Source: Oligoflexia bacterium
GTDB lineage: Bacteria; Bdellovibrionota; Bdellovibrionia; JABDDW01
Direction: 5' to 3'
Assembly (NCBI GenBank): GCA_034439615.1
Contig: JAWXAT010000034.1
Coordinates: 1 to 64,000, forward strand
Length of the DNA stretch: 64,000 bases
Made by a program: the position numbers and the translations under genes. Below are positions 53,963 to 62,010 of this stretch, in pieces. Every line of letters begins with the position of its first letter. Positions within the stretch are counted from its first letter, which is position 1. Under the pieces are notes generated by a model. It saw nothing but the letters and a program-made list of their open reading frames with translations. It searched no databases and was not told the origin of the DNA.

Positions 53963-54469
53963 ATGGAATTAGCAAAAGTTTATAGCCTCAAAACACACAA
54001 AGCCAAACAACTGGTTGAAGATGGAAAACATCAAATATCAATTGGTGATCTCGATGTGGCTGCAGAAACATTTCAAAAATCTATTGAGCTCGACGCCTCA
54101 GCCGATGCGTACACCTATTTAGGGTGGGTACTAAGCCTTAAAAATCAAACTGATGAAGCTATTGAATTATGCAAAAAAGCCATAGCAATTGATCCTGATT
54201 TTGGAAATCCATATAATGACATCGGTAGCTACCTTATCCAAAAAAATCTGCTAACTGAGGCTATTCCTTGGTTAGAAAGTGCCAAAAAGGCAAAACGCTA
54301 TGAGCCAAAGCATTTTCCTTACCTTAATTTAGGCCGTGTTTATTCAGCCCAAGGTCGTATTGATGAGGCTATTACTGAGTTCAAAATCGCCCTCAAATAC
54401 GCTCCTGAGCATCAAGAAATCAAAAAAGTTCTCCTTCAACTTGAGAATATCAAGAACCCCTCAAATTAA
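53963..54469 (+). CDS. TPR-repeat protein
   Basis: A 168-residue protein with three to four tetratricopeptide repeats: ISIGDLDVAAETFQKSIELDA, YTYLGWVLSLKNQTDEAIEL..., then IGSYLIQKNLLTEAIPWLE and LGRVYSAQGRIDEAITEFKIA. The ATG at 53963 has GGGGAG about 8 nt upstream. Third gene of a run with the methyltransferase and the unknown protein. TPRs mediate protein binding; partners unknown. Confidence 0.82.
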   Translation: MELAKVYSLKTHKAKQLVEDGKHQISIGDLDVAAETFQKSIELDASADAYTYLGWVLSLKNQTDEAIELCKKAIAIDPDFGNPYNDIGSYLIQKNLLTEAIPWLESAKKAKRYEPKHFPYLNLGRVYSAQGRIDEAITEFKIALKYAPEHQEIKKVLLQLENIKNPSN

Positions 54470-54576
54470 TGCTCCGCGTAATCACCTAATAAGCTGTAAA
54501 ATTTGAATTGATTCCTCTCACGTAACAGGCGAGAAACAAGTTCGCATCTTTTTTCAAAGAAAAGGATTTAAGAACC

Positions 54577-56376
54577 ATGAGTCAATTAATTGTCAATGAC
54601 TGCAGCATTTCCATGGCCACGGTCAATGGAAGCGGATCACAATCAGCAAACAATATTTTGCTTAAAACATTTTTTCGAATGGGAATACCTGTTGGCGCAA
54701 AAAATCTTTTTCCGTCCAATATCGCAGGCCTTCCAACTTGGTACACAATCCGCGTAAACAAAAACGGATACACTGCACGAAAAAAAGAATTAGATATTCT
54801 TGTAGCTTTGAATCCCGCAACTTGGTTAGACGACGTCAAATCAGTAAATAAAGGTGGCGTTGTAATTTACAATAGTGAACTTCCAAAAGTCACTGGCATG
54901 CGTGATGACGTAACGTACTACCCTGTTCCATTTAAAAAAATCGCTGAAGAAAACTTTACTGAAATTAAACTTAGAAAACTTTTAACCAACATGATTTATG
55001 TTGGAGTGCTCACTGAACTTTTAGGAATAGATTTTGATGTTTTAAAAACGGCTGTTACCGATAACTTCGCGAGCAAACAAAAAGTCGTTGAAAGTAATCT
55101 CAAAGCTGTTCAAGTGGGTATCGATTGGGCAAAAGCAAATATTAAAAAAGTTGATCCCTTTAGAGTAGAAAAAATGAATGAGAATAAAGGGAAAATCATG
55201 ATCGACGGTAATACAGCCGCAGCTCTAGGTTGTGTGTACGGCGGGTGTACATTTGTATCGTGGTACCCCATCACACCCTCAAGTTCTGTCTGTGAAGCCG
55301 TGATTGATTATTTTGAAGAACTCAGAGTTGATAGTAAAACCGGAAAGAAAAATTTTGCTGTGGTTCAAGCTGAAGATGAACTTGCAGCACTGGGCATGGC
55401 GTTAGGTGCTGGTTGGGCAGGAGCACGTTCAATGACTGCTACTGCTGGCCCCGGTATTAGTCTCATGGCAGAGTTCACAGGCTTTGGTTACTTTACAGAA
55501 ATTCCCACAGTAATATTTGATATTCAACGTGTTGGACCATCAACCGGGTTACCCACACGCACAGCTCAAGGTGATGTAGACTTTACTTATCGCCTCAGTC
55601 ATGGCGACACTCATCATCCAATTTTATTTCCAGCTAATCCGATAGAATGTTTTGAAATGTCTAATGCAGCTTTTGATATTGCAGATCGCCTTCAAACACC
55701 AATTTTTGTTTTAAGTGATCTTGATTTGGGAATGAATCAATGGACAAGTGAAAAATTTAAAATGCCTGAAAAGCCTTTTGATCGCGGTAAAGTTCTCGAC
55801 GTCGAAGGCCTCAATAAAGCTGGTAAATTTGAGCGCTACCGTGATGTTGATGGTGATGGAATTTGCTATCGAACACTTCCAGGCACTGATCACAAACTAG
55901 CATCTTACTTCTTACGTGGTTCAGGTCACAATGAAGGAGCAAAATACACCGAGAAATCTGAAGACTATGTGAATCTTATGAATCGGTTGAAGAAAAAATT
56001 TGATACCGCAAGAAAATATGTTCCGTCTTGCATTAAACTAACTGAAGCTGGTGCAAAAGTGGGAATCATCGCCTATGGCAGTACAGATTTAGCAATGAAC
56101 GAGATTCGTGACTCTTTACGCACCCAAGGTTTAAAAACTAATTACCTACGATTACGCGCATTGCCTATCACAGATGATGTTAAAAAATTCTATGATGAAA
56201 ACGATCGCATTTATGTTGTTGAGCAAAATCGCGATGGTCAGATGGAACAAATTTTACGATTAGAGATGGGTAAAGACGGACTCAAAAATCGCGCGGTAAA
56301 ATATTTTGATGGTCTTCCATTAGATGCACGTTCCATTGTCGATGATGTTCTCGCCCAAGAAAGAGGTCAAGCATGA
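54577..56376 (+). CDS. korA: 2-oxoacid:ferredoxin oxidoreductase, fused gamma-alpha subunit
   Basis: A 599-residue large subunit of a 2-oxoacid:ferredoxin oxidoreductase. Residues ~1-185 form the gamma domain (CoA binding; DCSISMATVNGSGSQSANN) and ~190-599 the alpha domain, with SWYPITPSSSVCEA, VVQAEDELAALGMALGAGWAGA and TAGPGISLM. The fused order is as in 2-oxoglutarate (KorA) and related enzymes. It makes acyl-CoA and CO2 while reducing ferredoxin. The beta-subunit gene begins 4 bp before the stop. AAAGGA precedes the ATG at 54577. Confidence 0.93.
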   Translation: MSQLIVNDCSISMATVNGSGSQSANNILLKTFFRMGIPVGAKNLFPSNIAGLPTWYTIRVNKNGYTARKKELDILVALNPATWLDDVKSVNKGGVVIYNSELPKVTGMRDDVTYYPVPFKKIAEENFTEIKLRKLLTNMIYVGVLTELLGIDFDVLKTAVTDNFASKQKVVESNLKAVQVGIDWAKANIKKVDPFRVEKMNENKGKIMIDGNTAAALGCVYGGCTFVSWYPITPSSSVCEAVIDYFEELRVDSKTGKKNFAVVQAEDELAALGMALGAGWAGARSMTATAGPGISLMAEFTGFGYFTEIPTVIFDIQRVGPSTGLPTRTAQGDVDFTYRLSHGDTHHPILFPANPIECFEMSNAAFDIADRLQTPIFVLSDLDLGMNQWTSEKFKMPEKPFDRGKVLDVEGLNKAGKFERYRDVDGDGICYRTLPGTDHKLASYFLRGSGHNEGAKYTEKSEDYVNLMNRLKKKFDTARKYVPSCIKLTEAGAKVGIIAYGSTDLAMNEIRDSLRTQGLKTNYLRLRALPITDDVKKFYDENDRIYVVEQNRDGQMEQILRLEMGKDGLKNRAVKYFDGLPLDARSIVDDVLAQERGQA

Positions 56377-57443
56377 CACCACCAAATGATGCACCAGCAC
56401 CTGTAACTCCAGCTGCTCCAGCTGCCCCTACTACCAACAAGGTTGGATTAACAAAAGCTGATTATAAAGGTGCGCCGAGCACGTTATGCACTGGTTGTGG
56501 GCATGATAGTATTACAAATCACATCATCACTTCGTTTTATGAATTAGGAATTAATCCACACGAAGTAGCAAAGATGTCAGGAATAGGTTGTTCATCAAAA
56601 ACTCCCGCATATTTTATGAGTCAAGCACACGGATTTAACTCTGTTCACGGTAGAATGCCCTCAGTTTCTACAGGTGCAAAAGTTGCTAATTCAAAACTCA
56701 ATATGATTGCAGTGAGTGGCGATGGCGATACCGCAAGCATTGGGCTTGGGCAATTTTGCCATCTTGTGCGACGAAATCTAGATATGGTGTACATCGTTGA
56801 AAATAACGGCGTGTACGGTTTAACAAAAGGGCAATTTTCAGCTACAGCAGATAAAGATTCAAAACTTAAATACGGTACTGTAAATCCTTTTGAACAAATT
56901 GATATCTGTGAACTTGCGATTGCAATGGGCTGTTCGTATGTGGCGCGCTCTTTTTCCGGCGACCCAAAACAACTTGTTCCATTAATTAAAGGTGCGATGA
57001 GCCACAAAGGTACAGCAATTATCGATTGTATCAGCCCTTGTGTTACGTTTAATAATCACGAAGGTTCATCTCGTAGTTATTTGGCAGTAAAAGAAAAAGA
57101 CACACCTATTCATGAAATTGGATTTGTTCATGGTGCTGATGAAATTAAAGTTGATTACGCCCCAGGTAGTTTAAAAGAAGTTGAATTCCCGGATGGAAGT
57201 ATTGTGACGTTAAAAAAATTAGCTTTGGAATATGATCCTACAAATAAACTTGCAGCTATCAATATGCTTGAAGAATCAAAGCAAAAGGGTCAGCTCTTAA
57301 CAGGTCTATTCTACGTCAATACCACCAATCGTCACCTCACAGAAACCATGGCGTTAACTGACACTCCCCTGGCCCAGCTCACAGAAAAAGAACTAAGGCC
57401 CGGAAGTGAAGCCCTTGATAAAATCTTGCAGGGTTTTGCTTAA
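56373..57443 (+). CDS. korB: 2-oxoacid:ferredoxin oxidoreductase, beta subunit
   Basis: A 356-residue thiamine-diphosphate subunit. An N-terminal Pro/Ala-rich extension (PPNDAPAPVTPAAPAAPTT, about 25 residues) precedes STLCTGCGHDSI, whose CxxC plus later Cys bind the 4Fe-4S cluster together with GIGCSSKTPAYF. TPP is bound by SGDGDTASIGLGQF with NNGVYGLTKGQ. The pair lacks a ferredoxin-type delta subunit, so it should be a two-subunit enzyme of the KorAB kind. Pyruvate rather than 2-oxoglutarate cannot be excluded. Confidence 0.93.
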   Translation: MTPPNDAPAPVTPAAPAAPTTNKVGLTKADYKGAPSTLCTGCGHDSITNHIITSFYELGINPHEVAKMSGIGCSSKTPAYFMSQAHGFNSVHGRMPSVSTGAKVANSKLNMIAVSGDGDTASIGLGQFCHLVRRNLDMVYIVENNGVYGLTKGQFSATADKDSKLKYGTVNPFEQIDICELAIAMGCSYVARSFSGDPKQLVPLIKGAMSHKGTAIIDCISPCVTFNNHEGSSRSYLAVKEKDTPIHEIGFVHGADEIKVDYAPGSLKEVEFPDGSIVTLKKLALEYDPTNKLAAINMLEESKQKGQLLTGLFYVNTTNRHLTETMALTDTPLAQLTEKELRPGSEALDKILQGFA

Positions 57444-57472
57444 AAGTTACCCAGACTTTTAGTGGATCTACT

Positions 57473-57497
57473 AGACCATTGGCCTAGGGTCTTTTAT
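57473..57497 (+). terminator. Possible terminator after korB
   Basis: AGACC and GGTCT (57473-57492) are followed by TTTTA. The stem is only 5 bp, so this is a weak call, in the 118-bp gap before the cyclase gene. Confidence 0.4.
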
Positions 57498-57561
57498 TCC
57501 TATTTAATAAAAACAATAAAAAATCATGATGTTACGGCCATAAAATGCCGAAAAAAGAAGC

Positions 57562-59628
57562 ATGAGTGATGATGAGAATTCAGAAGTAAAACCTCCTTTT
57601 GATTTTCCTCCAATTCCTACGGATTTGGCTACGCCAGAGGTGAATGAATTCACCGTTGAAATTCCAGTAGAAGTGCAAATGGAAGTTGCTGTTGAAACGC
57701 CAGTTGAATTACCACCAGATGTTCCAACGATACCTACTGTACACGCAACGGTACCTGCTCCCGCCACACCACCACCTATCCCGGTAGCAGCTGTCGCCCA
57801 TGTTAAGCAGGCAATGCGAATACCCATTGCTCTTAAGCTTTCATTTATTACAACGCTGCTCATGCTTTGCGCAACAATTCCGATTGCACTTCGTTCGAGT
57901 CATTTGTTTGAACAAGAATCAGGAAAGCGTGAAGAAGACACCAACCGTGACCAAGCAAAAACCGTATCTGATGAAGTACAAGAAACTTTTCAGGGCGTAA
58001 TTGATAAATCAAAAGTTATTGGTAGTATTCTATATAAAACATTTGATTCAGAAGCTAATCGAGAAGCAGCTCTTGAACTTTCATTCAGATCAGATCGAGA
58101 TCTCGTAACCGTTGAAGTTCTGACACTTGTTGATAATAAACCAGTGGTTATCAAAAGAATTATCAACGAAGAATACTTAAAACAATATGATCTTAAAACT
58201 AATTTCATAGAAAATTTAAGAAATGCAAAACCATTTCCCATTGCAGTAAATTTTGCTGGCGATGTTGAAATTCGCAACTCAACTGTTGAGGGTGGAGCCC
58301 CGTTACTCACTATTGGTATACCATTAGTCAAAGATGATCTTGGCAATATCACCCATGTTGTTTTAGCTGATGTAAGGCTTGATAAAATTCAAAAGATATT
58401 TTCAACAGTAAGTGAGCGTACTATTTATCTCATTGATCGTGAAGGTCATGTGCTAGCACATCCAGATGAGAAACTAGCTTTAACTGGTAAAAAACTTGAT
58501 TACATTCCTATTGTATATCAAGCCTTGACTAAAAAAGTAGGGCAATTTCAATCTCGTTTTGAAGACCCAGAAACTGAAGAAACGTTTGTCGCTGCATTTG
58601 TTAAAACACCTTTTGGCGCCACAGTTGTTTCTCAAGTTCCTGAAGCTGTAATTCTTGAACCTTCTCAGTTTGTAAGACGACAAGCTTTTTTGATCACAGG
58701 AATTGTTGTTTCCCTTGCCTTATTTTTCATTGTTCTTTTTGCTGCAAGTCTCACTCGCCCCTTAGAGGCATTGGTTCTTGCCACAAAAGAAATTGCAAAA
58801 GGTAATTTTGAAACATGTGTATCAGTAAGTACAAAAGATGAAGTTGGAGAACTCGCAACAGCTTTTGGAGACATGGTCGGCGGTCTAAAAGAGCGCGATA
58901 AAGTTAAAAATCTTTTTAATAAGTTTCACGGAACAGGTGTCGCCAATCAGTTGATGTCAGGGGAACTTAAACTCGGAGGAGAACAAAAATTAGCCACAGT
59001 TTTCTTCAGTGATATTCGTGGATTCACCTCATTTAGTGAAAACATCACACCTCAAGAAGTAGTTAATATGCTCAATGAATATTTTAAAGTCATGGTTAGT
59101 ATTATCAATACCCATAAAGGTGTTGTTGATAAATTTATTGGTGACGCGATCATGGCTGTTTGGGGTGCACCTGAAAGTTTTGGCAATGATGCGGCCAATG
59201 CCATCAAGGCTTGTATTCAAATGCGCATTGCACTTGCAGAACTTAATGACAGTCGAATCGCACGTGGACTTCCTGAAATAAAAATTGGAATGGGCGTACA
59301 CACAGGAATTCTTATTGCCGGAACCATCGGCAGTGATGATCGCATGGAATACACAGTTATCGGCGATACCGTTAACATGGCCTCAAGAATTGAAGCTGCA
59401 ACAAAAGCGTATGGAACAGATCTTCTTGTAAGTGAAGCAACATGCGACAGTATAAAAGATCAATTTGTACTTGAACTCGCAGGCACAGCCGTGGTTAAAG
59501 GTAAGACTGAGCCTTTGAAATTATTTAAAGTAAAAGGCTATCTTGATGAGCAGGGTCAATATGTCGAAGTAACGACTAAGTACTCTGCCTATGCAGCTGA
59601 AGCTGCTGATAAGGTGAAAGCCGCTTAA
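57562..59628 (+). CDS. Membrane class III adenylate cyclase with Cache and HAMP domains
   Basis: A 688-residue sensor cyclase. A cytoplasmic Pro/Val/Glu-rich N-terminus (~1-90) leads to a first transmembrane helix (ALKLSFITTLLMLCATIPIAL), a dCache-like periplasmic sensor (~115-370), a second helix (FLITGIVVSLALFFIVLFAAS), a HAMP linker and the class III catalytic domain. Metal Asp residues sit in FFSDIRGFTSFS and KFIGDAIMAVWG, with the substrate-specifying Lys in VDKFIGD and Asp in MEYTVIGDTVNMASR, as in adenylate rather than guanylate cyclases. It would make cAMP in response to an external ligand. A methyltransferase gene follows 2 bp after the stop. Confidence 0.9.
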   Translation: MSDDENSEVKPPFDFPPIPTDLATPEVNEFTVEIPVEVQMEVAVETPVELPPDVPTIPTVHATVPAPATPPPIPVAAVAHVKQAMRIPIALKLSFITTLLMLCATIPIALRSSHLFEQESGKREEDTNRDQAKTVSDEVQETFQGVIDKSKVIGSILYKTFDSEANREAALELSFRSDRDLVTVEVLTLVDNKPVVIKRIINEEYLKQYDLKTNFIENLRNAKPFPIAVNFAGDVEIRNSTVEGGAPLLTIGIPLVKDDLGNITHVVLADVRLDKIQKIFSTVSERTIYLIDREGHVLAHPDEKLALTGKKLDYIPIVYQALTKKVGQFQSRFEDPETEETFVAAFVKTPFGATVVSQVPEAVILEPSQFVRRQAFLITGIVVSLALFFIVLFAASLTRPLEALVLATKEIAKGNFETCVSVSTKDEVGELATAFGDMVGGLKERDKVKNLFNKFHGTGVANQLMSGELKLGGEQKLATVFFSDIRGFTSFSENITPQEVVNMLNEYFKVMVSIINTHKGVVDKFIGDAIMAVWGAPESFGNDAANAIKACIQMRIALAELNDSRIARGLPEIKIGMGVHTGILIAGTIGSDDRMEYTVIGDTVNMASRIEAATKAYGTDLLVSEATCDSIKDQFVLELAGTAVVKGKTEPLKLFKVKGYLDEQGQYVEVTTKYSAYAAEAADKVKAA

Positions 59629-59630
59629 CC

Positions 59631-60329
59631 ATGACCCAATGGCCAAAAAAAATCCCCGTTCTCACCGAAGAACAAACACGCATACGTCATGATTTCATGA
59701 AACTCTGGCATGAAGTTTTGCCTACCAAGTACAGCTTCATTGAGAAAGTGAATCAAAAATTTGCAATGATGCGAAAGCCTAACCCCAATGTAATGACACG
59801 CACTCTTGAAATTGGAGCAGGTCTTGGAAGTCACATTGCCTACGAAGACCTCACTAACCAAGAATATTTTATCAATGATATACGCGCAAATTTTATGGAA
59901 ACCGCACTCAAACGTTATCCCCAATTAAAATCTGTCGTGGGTGATGTGCAAGTTGGCTTAAATCTACCTGATGGGTACTTTGATCGTATTATTGCAATCC
60001 ATGTTCTTGAGCACATGCCCGACTTACCAAAAGCACTTATTGAAATGAAACGCCTTCTTAAACCAGGTGGTTATATTTCTGCGGTTATTCCGTGTGAGGG
60101 AGGTTTAGCGTATCAACTGGCGAGAGAAATTTCAGCCAAACGCATTTTTGAGAAAACCTATAATACTTCCTACGATTGGTTTATTAAAACAGAACATGTT
60201 AGCACAGCAGCAGAGATTTTTTCGGAACTTAAAAAAGATTTTGAAATTGAGAGATCATCTTATTTTCCATTAATGATTCCTGTTATTACAGCAAATCTTG
60301 TCATTGGACTTACTTGCAAAGTTAAATGA
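59631..60329 (+). CDS. Class I SAM methyltransferase
   Basis: A 232-residue methyltransferase with motif I TLEIGAGLGSHIAYED and IAIHVLEHMPDLPKAL, followed by LLKPGGYISAVIPCEGG. It fits the broad methyltransferase-11/UbiE-like group. Two bp separate it from the cyclase stop, implying an operon. The C-terminus is hydrophobic (LMIPVITANLVIGLTCK), perhaps a membrane-touching helix. Substrate unknown. Confidence 0.83.
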   Translation: MTQWPKKIPVLTEEQTRIRHDFMKLWHEVLPTKYSFIEKVNQKFAMMRKPNPNVMTRTLEIGAGLGSHIAYEDLTNQEYFINDIRANFMETALKRYPQLKSVVGDVQVGLNLPDGYFDRIIAIHVLEHMPDLPKALIEMKRLLKPGGYISAVIPCEGGLAYQLAREISAKRIFEKTYNTSYDWFIKTEHVSTAAEIFSELKKDFEIERSSYFPLMIPVITANLVIGLTCKVK

Positions 60330-60339
60330 TAGTAATTTT

Positions 60340-62010
60340 TTAGAATCCGTACTCGAGCATGAAATTGATGTAGTGCCCAGTGATTGATAGCGTATTTGCC
60401 TGTTCAGGTGCTGCAAGCCCCACATCTTTGAAAGCAAATTTAGCAGCTTCAACTTTGTATGCGTAACCCATAAATCCTACTAATGAATCCGAGAGACTTA
60501 ACGAACCTAAGAGTCCCGCTTGATAACTAGGTGTTGCAATATTAGCCCCACCATTTGGAGTTTTCATTCCCATCATCGAATGTGAAGCTTGCACATTTAT
60601 TTGAAAACCAATTCGACGAGAAAAACCATGGGCAAGTGACACACCTAAGAGTGGGCCAGCCGTAGTAATTGTTTTTTGAACAAATTCTGTAGGATTTGTT
60701 GGATCACCTTCTGAAAAAGGAAGCTCTCTATATTGTGCTCCAAAATAAGTTCGCAGTTGCCCGATGGCACCTAAGCGATATCTGTGAACACCGACTAGTG
60801 ATCCGGCTACATAGCGGTAAGTTGTAGTTTTTAATGTAAAGCCTGACATATCGGCTATGAGTAGCGAACCCCAGTTTGAATCTTTACTAAACCAAACACC
60901 TGCACCCAACCGACCAGTCCCACCAATCGCGTTGTAATTTACACCGGTACTTGTATCTGCACTCAACCCCGTATAATTCACCATGCTCAGAAAATAACTT
61001 GCCACTGCGAAAAACTGACTCTTTGAACCAAAGCTACCTTCAGACTTAACTTGTTCAACCGCAGCAGGTGATCTTGAACCAATATTTTGTGAAGTGAATT
61101 CTTTAACCGCAAATTCTGACGGGCCACGCATATCAGCCAAAGCTCTAATTTTTACACGGTATTTTCCTGAAGGAAGTGGTTTTGCCAAAGTACGTTTTGG
61201 AGTTTTTTGAAACCTATGTTCAAAATTCTTCCAATCACCTGTCTCTGTTTTTTGTTCTAAAATGTAATCATATTTCTGTGCGAACTCAACTTGCTCCCAA
61301 TTCATAAGAGCTGTGTTTGTATCTTCAATTTCAGAGATGCGCGGCAATTCAAGAGTTGCACCATGGAATTCAAAATTACCCGGAGGACTTAACTCCTCAC
61401 CCTCGAGGTCTCCTTGAGCTAATGGAATTACTTGCCAAGTATAACTCTCAGCTACAGGAATTTTTAGTTTAGCAGAGGTTCCAGTTTCAGTGACTTCTTC
61501 TACAACTGTGCCCGCTTTATTTAAAACTCGAACTTTATATTTTTCAGCACCATCAACTGGTTTCCATTCAAACTCAACTTTATCTGATTGAGTCTCCTCA
61601 GATTTTATAGCGACTCCAATTGCAGGTTTAATTATAGATACAGGTGGAAGTTTTACCGCGAATTCTTGAGCAGGACTCCACTCACCCGGTACACCGCGAC
61701 TGTCTAATGAACGTACTCGAAGTTCATATTTACCCGGAACAAGCTTAGCAGTCCATTTACTGGTTTTAATTTTAAATTTTACAGGTGGTTTTTTTGTGTC
61801 TTTGTCTAAAATTCTAACTACTTCAAGTTCATAGCCCGTGACACCTTCGACATCTTCAAGTTCTAGCTCAAGGGCTCGACGTGCGAGTTCTGCATTTGCA
61901 GGAGGAATTGCCAAAAACAATATAAGTAAAATGAAAATGGCAGAGCTTCGCCGTTCGGATTTCCGAGAATTATACGAGGCTAAAATATTCCACTTCAACT
62001 TATGTATCAT
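60340..62010 (-). CDS. Outer-membrane protein: Ig/FnIII-like repeats and C-terminal beta-barrel
   Basis: A 556-residue exported protein. A signal sequence (SAIFILLILFLAIPPANA) lies after a ~25-residue basic N-terminus. Residues ~45-320 hold three fibronectin-type-III-like repeats (VTGYELEVVRILDKDT, GAEKYKVRVLNKAG, FAQKYDYILEQKTETG). Residues ~335-556 are an amphipathic-strand barrel that ends in HYINFMLEYGF with a terminal Phe. The start overlaps the stop of the FecR-repeat protein by 4 bp, so both are made together; presumably the barrel anchors the repeats, and the partner, in the outer membrane. Confidence 0.8.
   Translation of the reverse strand: MIHKLKWNILASYNSRKSERRSSAIFILLILFLAIPPANAELARRALELELEDVEGVTGYELEVVRILDKDTKKPPVKFKIKTSKWTAKLVPGKYELRVRSLDSRGVPGEWSPAQEFAVKLPPVSIIKPAIGVAIKSEETQSDKVEFEWKPVDGAEKYKVRVLNKAGTVVEEVTETGTSAKLKIPVAESYTWQVIPLAQGDLEGEELSPPGNFEFHGATLELPRISEIEDTNTALMNWEQVEFAQKYDYILEQKTETGDWKNFEHRFQKTPKRTLAKPLPSGKYRVKIRALADMRGPSEFAVKEFTSQNIGSRSPAAVEQVKSEGSFGSKSQFFAVASYFLSMVNYTGLSADTSTGVNYNAIGGTGRLGAGVWFSKDSNWGSLLIADMSGFTLKTTTYRYVAGSLVGVHRYRLGAIGQLRTYFGAQYRELPFSEGDPTNPTEFVQKTITTAGPLLGVSLAHGFSRRIGFQINVQASHSMMGMKTPNGGANIATPSYQAGLLGSLSLSDSLVGFMGYAYKVEAAKFAFKDVGLAAPEQANTLSITGHYINFMLEYGF

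Noticed and set aside
57504-57863. 119-codon minus-strand frame opposite the cyclase N-terminus
   Set aside because: Antisense of the Pro/Val/Glu-rich cyclase leader; the Gly/Ser/Thr-rich translation is a compositional shadow.
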